Below, one piece after another: positions 1 through 9,419 of a stretch of DNA of 64,000 nucleotides. Position numbers and translations under genes: made by a program. Origin of the DNA: Myxococcus llanfairpwllgwyngyllgogerychwyrndrobwllllantysiliogogogochensis. Its GTDB lineage: Bacteria; Myxococcota; Myxococcia; Myxococcales; Myxococcaceae. Position 1 is the stretch's first letter; each line of letters opens with the position of its first letter. The stretch is taken from NCBI RefSeq assembly GCF_006636215.1, contig NZ_VIFM01000027.1, positions 1 to 64,000 of the forward strand. Reading direction: 5' to 3'. The notes beneath the pieces were generated by a model. That model was not told the origin of the DNA, did no database searches, and saw only the letters and a program-made list of their open reading frames with translations.

Positions 1-2
1 CT

Positions 3-2723
3 CTCCCGCCCCCGCCGGACACGCAGGCGCCCGAAGCCCCCAGCCTGGACAGCGCGCTGTCCGGCACCCCGACGAACCAGTTGCAGGTGACGCTCGCGGG
101 CAGCAGCGAGCCGCTCGCCACGGTGCGCGTGTACTCGCAGCCCGGCTGCGGTGTCGCGCAGGTGGCGCAGGCGGTGGCGGACAGCGCGGGGGGCGTGCGC
201 GTGGACGTGGGGCTCGCGGAGAACGCGACGCGCACCTTCTGGGCGACAGCGACCGACGCGGCTGGGAATGCCTCGCTGTGCTCCGCGCGGGGGCTCGCCA
301 TCGAGCACGACGGCGTGGCGCCCGCCGTGCCCGTGTGGGAGGGGGTGATGCCGGCCTCGCCCTCGCCGGTCGCCACGCCCACCTTCAGCGGCTCGGCCGA
401 GCCCGGCAGCCTGGTGCGGCTGTTCACGGACGCCGCCTGTACCCTGGCGTCCGCATTCGAGCAGCGTGTGGATACGGCGGGGCGCTTCGCCATCTGGACG
501 AATCTGGCACCGAACGCCGAGGTGGCGTTCTCGGCGCGTGCCTTCGACGCCGCCGGAAATGCCTCGGCGTGCACGGGCAGCGCACTCGCCTACCGCCACG
601 ACGATATCCCCCCGGTCGCCCCACAACTCACCGCCCTCACGCCGGCCTCACCCTCGCGCAATCGCGCGACGCAGTGGGAGGGCACGGCGGAGCCCGGCTC
701 GCTCGTGGAGATGTTTGGTGAGGCCAGTTGCGCCGAGCCGGTGCCACCTCGGCTGACCGGCGGCAGCGCCGGCACGTGGTCCTTCCCTCTACAGGTCGAG
801 GCGAACCTGGTCTCGCGGCGCTGGGCGCGAGCGGTGGATGCCGCGGGCAACCGCTCGGAGTGCATGTTGCTGGGCAGCTTCGAGCACGACGACATCCCTC
901 CCCCAGCGGTGTGGCTCATCAACACCGAACCCCTCTCACCCAACAATCACACCCGGACACCCGTGGTCGTGGGCCGGGGTCCGCCGGGAACAACGGTGTG
1001 GCTGCACGGGGGTATCGCGCCCGTGCGGACCGTGGTGGACGCGAACGGAAATCTGCGCGCACAGCTCGAGGTCGGCGAGGGCACCCACTTCATCCATGCG
1101 CAGAGTGTCGACGCCGCGGGCAACGAGACCTACGCCCAGGGCTCGCGCATCTACGTCTACGACACCCAGAAGCCCGCACCGCCCTCGCAAGTACGGCACG
1201 CGGGGCTCTCGCCCGCGCTCGGCGCGCAAGGAGTGAACGTGTATGGCACCACCGAGCCCGAGGCCACCGTGCATCTGTACCTGGCTCCCGACTGCACCGG
1301 CCAGAGCGTGGGGACGGGCACGCTGTCGCCGCCGAACTCCTCGTCGCTCAGCGCGCCGCACTGGTTCACCGCGTACTCGGGGGTGCTGCCCCTGGGCACC
1401 ACGGCCTTCGGAGTCACTGCCACGGACGCGGCGGGCAACACCTCGGCGTGCGCCGCCGCGGGGCAATCCTTTCAGCGCGTGGAGGCGGGACCCGCATGGC
1501 GGCCACGAGCGGGACTTGCTTTCAACAACACGAGCAGCTTCGCGACAGGGGAGCAGGGCGAAATCTTCGCCCTCACCACGACCTACGTGACGGTGGGCAG
1601 CGGCGGGCGAGTGGAGCTGCGCGTCCACCAGCGCGCGAGCGACGAGGAGGGAGCGGCGTGGAGCAGCCCGCACGTGCTCACCCTCCAGGCCCGGCGCTAC
1701 GACACCTCCTCTCTCGTGACGAATGCCCGCGGGGACGCCGCGGTGGTCTGGCAGGAGGGAGAGTCCCTGGGCCCGGTGCGCCTCGCCCGCTTCGACTCCC
1801 TGCTGCAAACGTGGTCCGAGCCCGTGCAACTGACGGCGGAGGGCGCGTCAGGGGGCGAAGCGCGGGCGGCCCTGGACCCACAGGGCAACGCCGTGGCCTG
1901 CTGGAGCTCCCCAGCACCGGAGCGCCAGCTGCTATGTGCCCGCGTGCCCCGGGGAGAATCGCCAGGTGCTCCCGCGCTCATCGGCCCGCTCTACACGCCT
2001 TACGCGCGCTCCCTGGTGTTGCTCGCGGATGGGCGCGCGCTGCTCTCCTGGCAGCGCCCCGAGGCGAGGGACGGCCCCGTCGTCACGACAACGCACCTGC
2101 TGGGCGCGGATGGGACTTGGGGCCCCGCGCCGGAGCCGCTGCCGGAGGGCACCTTCCTCCTGGGTGGCGCGCCGGACGGGCGTGCCTGGGCCACCTGGAG
2201 CGACGCGCAGGGCACGTGGCTGCGACGCTTCGACGAGAGAAACGACGACTGGACGGAGCCGGAGCTCGTCGCGCCCGTGAGCCTCACACGACTGCACGTC
2301 GCGCTGGGCGGCGAGGTGGAGACCGTGCTCGGAATCACCGCCAATAACGTCGTGGCCAGCACCCGCGCGGCCGGCCAGCGCTGGGAGCCGCACAGCGTAC
2401 CCCTGCCGGCCGGGACGTCATTGAGTGGCAACTCCATCGAGCTGGTGACGACCGCCGAGGGCGAGGGCTGGGTCTTCTACGAGCACGAGAAGTACGGGCC
2501 CTACTGGAGTAGAGGGGGAAGCTTCGACTGGCAGCGCGCCGCCGTCTACGCACGCCGCTTCCGGCACGAAGCCGGCTGGGAGGAGGAGCAGTTGCAGGAG
2601 GTCGAACCCACGCACCACGTCGGCATCATGGCCGCGCTAGGTCGCAAGGACGGCCGCGTCCATCTCTTCTGGTTCTACCTGGCCGACTCGATCTTCTACC
2701 GAAGCATGCGCACCTTCCGCTGA
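3..2723 (+). CDS. Ig-like repeat / beta-propeller surface protein (5' partial)
   Basis: The frame is open to the left edge, so the N-terminus lies outside the window; about 906 residues are visible. The first ~500 residues are four to five repeats of ~95 residues with the pattern AEPGS.V.LF...C, a D.G.F. strand, then ARA.DAAGN.S.C and a HDD.PP linker, which is the Ig-like repeat common in myxobacterial surface proteins. The last ~380 residues are repeated blades (for example RGDAAVVWQEG, LLADGRALLSWQ) resembling a sialidase-type propeller. It is probably exported; the ligand is unknown. A paralogue with the same architecture lies at 60845-63796. Family members are sometimes annotated as gliding-motility AgmC-like, which I cannot confirm. 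Confidence 0.85.
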   Translation, partial: LPPPPDTQAPEAPSLDSALSGTPTNQLQVTLAGSSEPLATVRVYSQPGCGVAQVAQAVADSAGGVRVDVGLAENATRTFWATATDAAGNASLCSARGLAIEHDGVAPAVPVWEGVMPASPSPVATPTFSGSAEPGSLVRLFTDAACTLASAFEQRVDTAGRFAIWTNLAPNAEVAFSARAFDAAGNASACTGSALAYRHDDIPPVAPQLTALTPASPSRNRATQWEGTAEPGSLVEMFGEASCAEPVPPRLTGGSAGTWSFPLQVEANLVSRRWARAVDAAGNRSECMLLGSFEHDDIPPPAVWLINTEPLSPNNHTRTPVVVGRGPPGTTVWLHGGIAPVRTVVDANGNLRAQLEVGEGTHFIHAQSVDAAGNETYAQGSRIYVYDTQKPAPPSQVRHAGLSPALGAQGVNVYGTTEPEATVHLYLAPDCTGQSVGTGTLSPPNSSSLSAPHWFTAYSGVLPLGTTAFGVTATDAAGNTSACAAAGQSFQRVEAGPAWRPRAGLAFNNTSSFATGEQGEIFALTTTYVTVGSGGRVELRVHQRASDEEGAAWSSPHVLTLQARRYDTSSLVTNARGDAAVVWQEGESLGPVRLARFDSLLQTWSEPVQLTAEGASGGEARAALDPQGNAVACWSSPAPERQLLCARVPRGESPGAPALIGPLYTPYARSLVLLADGRALLSWQRPEARDGPVVTTTHLLGADGTWGPAPEPLPEGTFLLGGAPDGRAWATWSDAQGTWLRRFDERNDDWTEPELVAPVSLTRLHVALGGEVETVLGITANNVVASTRAAGQRWEPHSVPLPAGTSLSGNSIELVTTAEGEGWVFYEHEKYGPYWSRGGSFDWQRAAVYARRFRHEAGWEEEQLQEVEPTHHVGIMAALGRKDGRVHLFWFYLADSIFYRSMRTFR

Positions 2724-2730
2724 AGGGAGT

Positions 2731-2744
2731 CGGGCCCCGGCCCG
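2731..2744 (+). terminator. possible terminator hairpin after the Ig-repeat gene
   Basis: CGGGCC-CC-GGCCCG is a perfect 6-bp inverted repeat 8 bases after the stop codon. It has a minimal loop and no T-tract, so it is only a weak candidate. Confidence 0.3.
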
Positions 2745-2900
2745 CTCCGCTGGGGTCCCGGTTCGAATCAGGAGGGCACAACTCTGTACCTCCCCAAAAT
2801 CCGGTCGCTGCGTCATTCGTTCGGTTTGTGCCGAGACTCGGCTGCTGGGATTGGGCTTCACGCCCTTCGGAGACCCTCGATACTCGCCCCGCGGTCTCGT

Positions 2901-3998
2901 TCACGCCACGTCGGAGGGTGGCCGGAGCCGGGCACCGGGCGCGCGTGCTTCGATGCGCCGCAGCAGGACTTCGGGCGCCGCGAACTGCTCCAGATGGAGG
3001 GCTCCTCCGGGGCGGTATCCCGTGAGCAGCGCGCGGGCGACCTCGGCCGCGACCTCTCCGGTGAGCACGGCTTCCTGCCTTCCCTCGAACGATGCCTCCC
3101 GCACACCGCGCCTGCCGGAAGCGAGCACGCCTTCCGTGCGCGCGAGGACACCGCAGACGTCTGAGCCAGCGTGGACGCGGTTCGCCAGCCCGATGAGCGC
3201 ACGGCGCCCCCAGGGGACGCGCAGCCACCGCGCCGCACCGAGCCTGACGGCAAGCGCCACCAGCGAACCGAGCAGCGGAGGTTCGAAGCACAGCCATGTC
3301 GACAGAGTGGGAAGTGAAAGCGTCCGCGCGAGGGTCCGCTGGTCGGGGAAGTTGAAGCGCCATGCGCCACGCGGCCGTGAGTCTCCGGAGAAGGTGACTT
3401 CCGCGCGCTCGCGAAAGCCCTGCACGCGGTGGAGGCGGCCCTCGCGGTAGACGTCGAAGCCCACGGCGAGGTTGTCCAGCGTCCACTCCAGGGCCGCCGC
3501 GCCATGCACGTCGGCCGCTCCCATCAGCAGGAAGAGGTCCAACCGCTCCACGGACTCCATCCCCGACGCGACCCAGGCCCCCAGCAGGTTCGTCATTCCC
3601 GGCGCCACACCCACGCTGAGCACCGCGGTGCTGTCCGAGGCACGCGCCAGGGCGTCGAATCCCTCGAAGGCATCCAGCGAAGCTTGCTTCGCCGTCACAT
3701 CCACATAGTCCACACCGGCCCGGAGGCAGCGCTCGGCGAAGCGGACGTCCTTCGCATCCACACACATCACCACCACGGCGGCGTCCGCGAGGAGCGACTC
3801 GGGTGCATCCGTGTCCACGTCGAAGCGAAGCCCCCGGACGCCGTGGCCCAGAGTGGCGGCAAGAGACTCAGCTCGCGCCTGGGTGCGTCCCGCGATTCGC
3901 ACCCGTCCCGGGAAGGCCGGAGCCAACGCGCGAGCCACGGCCTGCCCGACCTGTCCGTAGCCCCCCACGATGACGATGGAGCCCTTGCGCGCGGCCAT
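2901..3998 (-). CDS. saccharopine dehydrogenase-like NAD(P)-binding protein
   Basis: 365 residues. The N-terminus carries a Rossmann fingerprint (IVIVGGYGQVGQAVARAL), followed by RIAGRTQARAESLAATLG and the VDYVDVTAKQ strand typical of the saccharopine dehydrogenase / trans-acting enoyl reductase superfamily. The substrate cannot be read from sequence. The start is placed at the ATG at 3998, giving a start one base after the upstream gene's stop and putting the Rossmann strand near the N-terminus; a longer upstream frame would overlap that gene. Its tight coupling to the membrane-protein gene implies co-transcription, and the divergent LysR gene at 4664 is the likely regulator. Confidence 0.85.
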   Translation of the reverse strand: MAARKGSIVIVGGYGQVGQAVARALAPAFPGRVRIAGRTQARAESLAATLGHGVRGLRFDVDTDAPESLLADAAVVVMCVDAKDVRFAERCLRAGVDYVDVTAKQASLDAFEGFDALARASDSTAVLSVGVAPGMTNLLGAWVASGMESVERLDLFLLMGAADVHGAAALEWTLDNLAVGFDVYREGRLHRVQGFRERAEVTFSGDSRPRGAWRFNFPDQRTLARTLSLPTLSTWLCFEPPLLGSLVALAVRLGAARWLRVPWGRRALIGLANRVHAGSDVCGVLARTEGVLASGRRGVREASFEGRQEAVLTGEVAAEVARALLTGYRPGGALHLEQFAAPEVLLRRIEARAPGARLRPPSDVA

Positions 3999-3999
3999 G

Positions 4000-4524
4000 T
4001 CACCGCACCTCCGCCACGTTGCGGTTCGCCCGCCCGGGGCCGCTCGTCCATCGCTCACGGAAAGCGCGCACGAGCGCCAGGAGCGCGAGCCCCGCTGGGA
4101 CCGGCTGGAGCACACCGGTCAGCTCGAAGAGGACGTCGTTCGGCAGCTCGTAGGTGGGCGGTGGGAAGAGCTGAGACAGCAGGTTCGTGGGCGCGCCACC
4201 GAAGTAGAGGACATCCTTCAGCACGTGGTTGTAGAGCCCCTCGAACGCGCCAATCATCCCCACCGGCACCGCGAGCGTCGTCAGCGTGAGCACGGCGAAG
4301 GCCAGCTCCCCGCGCCATCCCCCTCGACTCGCGCGCAGCACCCTCAGCGAGGCGAGGAGGACTCCAGTGGTGACGGCGGCGACCCCCACCATGTGCAGTC
4401 GCCATGGCGTTCCGTAGAGGAGTCCACCGTAGGCGTGGTGACCGCTCGTCAGCAGCAACACCGCGAGCGAGGCCTTCACCGAGCGGCCCATGCACCCCTG
4501 GAACATCGACTGCAACCCCGTCAT
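4000..4524 (-). CDS. small integral membrane protein
   Basis: 174 residues with about four hydrophobic segments (around residues 10-30, 35-60, 65-90 and 130-155), no signal peptide cleavage motif and no recognisable catalytic motif. The chosen ATG at 4524 gives a normal hydrophobic N-terminus (MTGLQSMFQGCMG...); the longer open frame upstream reads through the divergent LysR promoter and looks non-coding. It is the first gene of a two-gene unit with the dehydrogenase at 2901-3998 (one base apart). Function unknown. Confidence 0.7.
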   Translation of the reverse strand: MTGLQSMFQGCMGRSVKASLAVLLLTSGHHAYGGLLYGTPWRLHMVGVAAVTTGVLLASLRVLRASRGGWRGELAFAVLTLTTLAVPVGMIGAFEGLYNHVLKDVLYFGGAPTNLLSQLFPPPTYELPNDVLFELTGVLQPVPAGLALLALVRAFRERWTSGPGRANRNVAEVR

Positions 4525-4663
4525 GACGCACCCCTCTCGCGACACGAGCCCGCTTCCGTGGGCCCACATGAACCACGCGGAGAGATGTGCCGTGTTCGCT
4601 GGTAGAGTGCGAGTGAGCCTCGAACACATCATCCATGCGGCCCACGCATCAATCCGTACCCGA

Positions 4664-5587
4664 ATGTCACTGCCCTCGCTCTCCAACATCGACGCCTTCG
4701 TCCGTGCCGTGGAGGACGGAAACTTCACGCAAGCGGCGCGCAGGCTGCACATCACCGCCTCCGCCGTCAGCCGCCGCATCGCCCGCTTGGAGGAAGAGCT
4801 GGGGGTGCGCCTCTTCCAGCGGACGACGCGAGCGCTCAGGCTCACGGATGACGGGCGTGACTTCTACGCGCGCTGCCAGCACATCCTGGCGGAGTTGGGT
4901 GAAGCCAAGGAGTCGCTCGCCCGCTCCCGCAACCGCCCCACGGGGCGCTTGCGCGTGGAGGTGCCACAGGTCATCGGGCAGCTCGTGCTCACCCCGGCCC
5001 TGCCTCGCTTTCTCCAGGCCTACCCAGGCATCGAGCTTCATCTGACGATGCGGGACGAGGTGGTGGACCCCATCACCGAGGGCGCCGACGTGCTCATCCG
5101 CATGGGACCGCTGACAGATTCGCGGTTGGTGGCGCGCAGCCTGGCGATGACCCGGATGGTGGCCGTGGCAGCGCCTGACTACCTGAAGCAGCACGGGACA
5201 CCTGCCATGCCCTCGGACCTGTCGCATCACCAGTGCCTGGGCTTCCTGCGCCAGGGCGTCGTTGGTGAGTGGCGCTTCAAGGGCCCGGAGGGCATCACAC
5301 GCGTCGCGCCGCGCGGTGCATTCCATGTCAGCCAGGGAGCCACGCTGCGCGATGCCGCGGCGATGGGGCTCGGCATCGCGTGGATGATGGACTTCATGGT
5401 GACGCGCGAGCTGGCCACGGGCGCGCTCGTCACAGTGCTCGACACCTACGCCGGCGAGGAGCGCCCCATCTACCTGCTGCACCCGCCCGGCCGGCATTTG
5501 CCCTCCCGGGTGCGGGTGTTCCTCGACTTCGTGAAGACGCTCTTCGCCCACTCCCGGGCGGCGCACTCGGAGAGCAGCGCGCCCTAG
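4664..5587 (+). CDS. LysR-family transcriptional regulator
   Basis: 307 residues. The N-terminal winged HTH (IDAFVRAVEDGNFTQAARRLHITASAVSRRIARLEEELG) and the C-terminal LysR substrate-binding domain (from about residue 90, RLRVEVPQVIGQLVLTPALPRFLQAYP) are complete, and the length is normal. The ATG at 4664 puts the HTH at the N-terminus; the open frame continues upstream but has no LysR homology. It is divergent from the membrane protein/dehydrogenase pair with a 139-base intergenic region, the classic LysR-target arrangement. The effector is unknown. Confidence 0.92.
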   Translation: MSLPSLSNIDAFVRAVEDGNFTQAARRLHITASAVSRRIARLEEELGVRLFQRTTRALRLTDDGRDFYARCQHILAELGEAKESLARSRNRPTGRLRVEVPQVIGQLVLTPALPRFLQAYPGIELHLTMRDEVVDPITEGADVLIRMGPLTDSRLVARSLAMTRMVAVAAPDYLKQHGTPAMPSDLSHHQCLGFLRQGVVGEWRFKGPEGITRVAPRGAFHVSQGATLRDAAAMGLGIAWMMDFMVTRELATGALVTVLDTYAGEERPIYLLHPPGRHLPSRVRVFLDFVKTLFAHSRAAHSESSAP

Positions 5588-5614
5588 CAAGCCGTTGAAG
5601 AAGTCAGCGTTGAG
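5584..5614. repeat. dispersed repeat copy A, at a gene end
   Basis: Begins CTAGCAAGCCGTTGAAG and continues AAGTCAGCGTTGA. It overlaps the TAG stop of the LysR gene. A second copy at 39861-39891 also starts on a TAG stop. The two copies match over most of 30 bases (first 11 identical). Confidence 0.5.
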
Positions 5615-5638
5615 AACAACCGTCAGCGCCGCCTCTGC

Positions 5639-6751
5639 TCATTGGCCCTGGGGTGTGGCGAAAGCACCGCCATACTCGGGAAGTTCGAACGCATTGGCCG
5701 CATGGGTGACGAGCTTTTCGAACGCGCGCTCGAGCGGCTTCGAGGTGAGCATCCGGTAGAACTGGTTGCGCAGGAACAGCCCGGGCCTCGTGCGGGGGGC
5801 GAAGAAACCGCCCACGCGCTTCGCGCCGTCCTGTGCCGGTGTCGCATAGGGCCGCAGCCGGGCCTCGAAGCGCGCGAAGGCGTCGGTATGCGCCTCCGGG
5901 CTCGCGAGCAGCTCTCCCGCGAGCACATACGCGCCCACCATCGCGAGGGGCGTGCCCTGCCCTCCAAGCGTGCCACCCCATGCCGCGTCTCCGAGCAGCA
6001 CCACGCGGCCCTGTGAGTACCGCGCGAGCCGCACGGAGCCGACGGCGTCGAAGTAGACGTCCTCCGCCTCACGAAGCCCCTCCACCAACTGCCGCGTCTT
6101 CCACCCCGCGCCCGCGAAGGCCGCGGAGACCGCGTCGCGCGCCGCGGCCGGGGAACGTTCGTGTGGGCCGAGAGGCGCACCGGTGAAGACGAACAGCGCG
6201 CGGACCTGCTCCACATCATGAGCGCTGGTGACGCTGACGCCACGCCCCGGCTCGCTGTAGATGACGCCGCGCTGCCTCAGCCCCAGCGCGTTCGGCAGGG
6301 TGCAGCCCACGACGCGGTAACCATGGTGCCTCAGACAGTCATGGGCCGCGCCGAAGAGCAGCGAGCGCACGTTCGAGCGAAGCCCATCCGCGCCCACCAC
6401 CAGGTCGAAGCGCCGCGGGGCGTGCTGTTCGAACTCCACCTCCACGCCGCTGGGTGTCTCGCGCAGCGCGGTGGGTGCGTCCCCGAAGAGGTACTCCACC
6501 GTCTCTCGCGTGCGCTCGAAGAGCAGTTGGCAGAGGTCTCCACGCTGAAGCTCGACGTCGCCGCTCATCATCAGCGCGGGCAGGTCCACCAATGTCCGGC
6601 CCGTGGCATCGAGGAGGGCCTGCGTCCCCAATCGCGTCCGCCGTTCGTGGATCGCCTCCCACAGCCCCATGCGCTCGAGCACGCTCCGGTGCACGGGGCC
6701 TCGGAAGTCCACGGCCTGCCCGCCGGTGCGCAGCGAGTGGGCGCGCTCGAC
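5639..6751 (-). pseudogene. FAD-dependent monooxygenase, 5'-truncated
   Basis: Related to PHBH/UbiH/TetX-like flavin monooxygenases. The middle and C-terminus are intact: VVGADGLRSNVR (the DG motif) and VVLLGDAAWGGTLGGQGTPLAM (the GD motif that contacts FAD ribose). Homology to the conserved VERA..LRTGGQAVDFRG segment runs back to base 6751 and then stops at an in-frame TGA (6758-6760). The initial beta-alpha-beta GxGxxG dinucleotide fold, about 35 residues, is absent. The first usable start (GTG 6712) would give 357 residues without the FAD-binding P-loop, so the product is unlikely to bind FAD. It abuts the truncated TetR gene at the same junction. Confidence 0.85.
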
Positions 6752-7128
6752 TGAACCTCACGCGGCCCCAGCCACAGCCGGGGGCGCTCGCCTTCGCGGA
6801 CTGGGTGATGCGCGCGCTCCAGGAGACGCAGCTCCCGGCGCAGGAGATGATGCGCGTCCACATACTGCTCCACACGTTCGTGCAGGGCATCGCGGTCAAC
6901 CTCGAGGCCGAGGCCGACGCCATCGCACAGACAGGCATGAACGACGAGGAGTTCATGCGGCAGACCGAGTCCAGCTTCCTCCGCCTCGCGACGTCGGGGC
7001 GCTTTCCGCATTTCGCGAAGGTGCTCGCCGACCTGCACACGGGCTTCGACCTGGACTTCGACGAGCTGTTCGAGCTGGGACTGCGCATGTGTCTCGACGG
7101 CCTCGAAGCACGGCTCGCGAGGCGGTAG
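6751..7128 (+). pseudogene. TetR-family regulator, C-terminal fragment
   Basis: About 125 residues resembling the TetR_C ligand-binding/dimerisation domain: MMRVHILLHTFVQGIAVNLE, then ATSGRFPHFAKVLADLHTG and a terminal ELGLRMCLDGLEARLA helix. The N-terminal HTH (normally about the first 70 residues) is missing; no HTH sequence occurs upstream in any frame because the adjacent DNA belongs to the truncated monooxygenase on the other strand. TetR genes divergent from FAD monooxygenases are common, so one deletion across the shared promoter would explain both truncations. Confidence 0.75.
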
Positions 7129-7215
7129 GGGCTCGGCCAGCGTGCGCCAGCGGTGCCATGGCCCCACACAGTCACCTGGCGGTTCAATCTGGCCGAGCAG
7201 CTCGACCGTGCGGCC

Positions 7216-8097
7216 TCAAGCCACGGGGTGGGGCTTCGCGAGGAACTCCGTGAGCAATGGGGCCACGGCGTCGGGACGCTCGTAGTGAGGCAGGTGCCCG
7301 GCTTCGTCGATGATGTGGAACTCCGCGTGAGGCAGGGCCGCGTGGACCTCTTCGGCGATGTGGAGGGGCGTGATTCGGTCGTCGCGGCCCCACAGCAGCA
7401 GCGTGGGTACGCGGCGCCTGGCCACACGGTGGAAGACAGGTGCAGCGGTGTGGATGGCCATGTGTCGCAGGGTCGAGAGCAGCGCGTGGCCAAATCCCGT
7501 GATGCGCGTGGAGGGAAGGAAGCGAGCCTCGAGTTCCGGAATCAGCTCGGGGCGGCGTGAATAGCCCGGCAGCCGTGCTCGCAACTGCCGCTCGCCCATC
7601 ACCGCGAAGAGGGCCTCACCCAACACGGGCACGTGCATGAGCCGGACACCAAGCGACAGCTTCGTTCCGAAGCCATCCGGCTCGATGAGGCACAGGCTCC
7701 GGACGCGCTCGGGATTCCGGTCCACGTACTGCACCGCCAGCAGCCCGCCGAAGGCGAGTCCCACCAGATGCACCGGGGCGTGGAGACCCAGCGCGGCCAG
7801 CAACTCAGTGAGCTGCCGCTCATACAGCTCCGGGCCGTACCTCACGTTCGGTCGGTCCGAATACCCTCGGCCGAACAAGTCGTAGCGCAGCACCCGGTGA
7901 CCCGCGCGCACGAGCGGCTCGACAAGGGGCTCCCAGATGAACAGCGGCAGTGTGGCACCGGGAATCAACACCACGGTGGAGCCGCCTTCGGGGCCGTCCA
8001 GCAGGTAGTGTGTTTGCCCCTCGCTCAGGGCGATGAATCGGCCCGGGGCCTCCGCCCGGAGCCGCGCGTCGAGGGGAACTGACGGAGGGGTTCGCAT
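7216..8097 (-). CDS. alpha/beta-hydrolase fold protein with Ala at the nucleophile position
   Basis: 293 residues with a complete alpha/beta-hydrolase fold: oxyanion strand VVLIPGA, RYDLFGRGYSDRP, acid GRDDRITP (Asp240) and catalytic His268 in DEAGHLPHYE. At the nucleophile elbow, where G-x-S-x-G is expected, the sequence is G113-L-A-F-G117; the codon is GCC (Ala115). As written it should not act as a serine hydrolase. It may be a pseudoenzyme, a binding protein or a recently inactivated lactonase/haloperoxidase-like enzyme. The ATG at 8097 is chosen because the frame upstream lies antisense to the AraC gene. It is divergent from that AraC regulator, 132 bases away. Confidence 0.85.
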   Translation of the reverse strand: MRTPPSVPLDARLRAEAPGRFIALSEGQTHYLLDGPEGGSTVVLIPGATLPLFIWEPLVEPLVRAGHRVLRYDLFGRGYSDRPNVRYGPELYERQLTELLAALGLHAPVHLVGLAFGGLLAVQYVDRNPERVRSLCLIEPDGFGTKLSLGVRLMHVPVLGEALFAVMGERQLRARLPGYSRRPELIPELEARFLPSTRITGFGHALLSTLRHMAIHTAAPVFHRVARRRVPTLLLWGRDDRITPLHIAEEVHAALPHAEFHIIDEAGHLPHYERPDAVAPLLTEFLAKPHPVA

Positions 8098-8229
8098 GGC
8101 CAGTGAGTAGCGCCGGGCCCCGTGGCTCGGAAGGGACCGCTGGCGACGAAGAGGGGACCTCTTGCGCCACCTCGCTCGCTTGAGCCGGCTCCGTGTTGTG
8201 CGTAGCGTCCGGAAGACGAGGGCATCACC

Positions 8230-9246
8230 ATGGCCACCCCCAGTATCTCCACGAGATTGCCCCGGCTCATCCTGGACACGGTCGCGGCGAAGGGCGTGAA
8301 CGCCGACGCCCTGGCTCGCCGTGCCGGAGTGGACCGGACACGGTTGACGGACGCGCACACGCGAATCGCCCTGCCTCGTGGCGACCTGCTCTGGGAGAAT
8401 GCCGCCGCGGCTGTCGGCGACCCGCACTTCGGGCTCCATCTGGCCACGACCTTCGAGCCCGGCCAGTTCGACCTCTTCGACTATCTGTGCCGGACCGCCG
8501 CAACCCTGGGGGCGGGGCTCCACCTCGCAAGCCGTCACTTGCGGTTGCTGCATGATGGCGCCGAACTCAGCCTCACGTTGTCTGAGAGCCGCGCGACGCT
8601 GCGCTACCACTGCCCGAACCACCCCGCCGGGCCTGGACGGCAGGAGGCGGAGTTCACGCTCGCGCGGCTCCTGACCTTCGCGCGCGAGGCCACCGGCCAG
8701 CCGTTGATTCCCTTCCAGGTGGGCTTCACCCAGGCGGCCCCGCGTGGGCGGAACGTCCTCGCCGAGGCCTTCGGTACGACGCGACTGGCCTTCCGTCAGG
8801 AGTCCTGCACGCTCACGCTGCCCCGGGACATGCTCTCCCTTCCCCTGCGCCAGGCGGATGGCGGATTGCACGCCCTGCTCCTTCGCCACGTGGACCTGCT
8901 GGCACGCGAGGCGACGCCCCCCGTGGGCTGGCGTGAGCGGCTCCATGCCCAGGTGGAAGAGGAAGTGGAGCGAGGAGAGCCGTCGCTCGCCCGCGTGTGC
9001 GCGCGCCTGGGAATGAGCCCGCGCGGTCTCCAGCGCCGACTCAAGGCAGCGGGGCGGACATTCCGCGAAGTGACCGAGGACGTCCGCCTGGAGAAGGCCC
9101 GCCGCCTGCTTGCCGACGACTCGCTCAACGTCGCGGGTATCGCGGAGCGCGTGGGCTATTCGGATGCACGAGCCCTGCGACGCGCCTTCCAGCGATGGAC
9201 GGGGATGAGCCCGGGACGCTACCGCCGGAGTACGTCCGCCGCGTGA
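8230..9246 (+). CDS. AraC-family transcriptional regulator (arabinose-binding-like N-domain)
   Basis: 338 residues. The N-terminal ~200 residues resemble the OruR/VirF-type Arabinose_bd domain (LARRAGVDRTRLTDAHTRI, GDPHFGLHLA). The C-terminus carries the double HTH (LARVCARLGMSPRGLQRRLKAAGRTFREV and LNVAGIAERVGYSDARALRRAFQRWTGMSPGRYR). It is intact and of normal length. Its divergent placement next to the hydrolase at 7216-8097 makes that gene the likely target. Confidence 0.92.
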   Translation: MATPSISTRLPRLILDTVAAKGVNADALARRAGVDRTRLTDAHTRIALPRGDLLWENAAAAVGDPHFGLHLATTFEPGQFDLFDYLCRTAATLGAGLHLASRHLRLLHDGAELSLTLSESRATLRYHCPNHPAGPGRQEAEFTLARLLTFAREATGQPLIPFQVGFTQAAPRGRNVLAEAFGTTRLAFRQESCTLTLPRDMLSLPLRQADGGLHALLLRHVDLLAREATPPVGWRERLHAQVEEEVERGEPSLARVCARLGMSPRGLQRRLKAAGRTFREVTEDVRLEKARRLLADDSLNVAGIAERVGYSDARALRRAFQRWTGMSPGRYRRSTSAA

Positions 9247-9419
9247 GCCGTGGGCGCTCTGGGCTCGCGATTTCGGGTGTGCCGTGGCGCGGAGCGGTTC
9301 CCATTCGTTCCGTGCTCGGAACGGGTGCGTTGCACACCATGCGTTCGCGCCCGAGGAGAGGGCAATTGTTGGGGGGAGCGGCCTCGGGCTAGAAGTCTCC
9401 GACGAAGAAGGAGGAGTGA

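Noticed and set aside
2755-2785. GGTTCGAATC suggesting a tRNA T-arm
   Set aside because: The flanking bases (CCCGG / CAGGA) do not pair as a T-stem and no tRNA cloverleaf can be built.
2640-2860. Minus-strand peptide resembling translated sequencing-adapter sequence (also near 55100-55200)
   Set aside because: The underlying bases do not match the common adapters; the resemblance is only at the peptide level.
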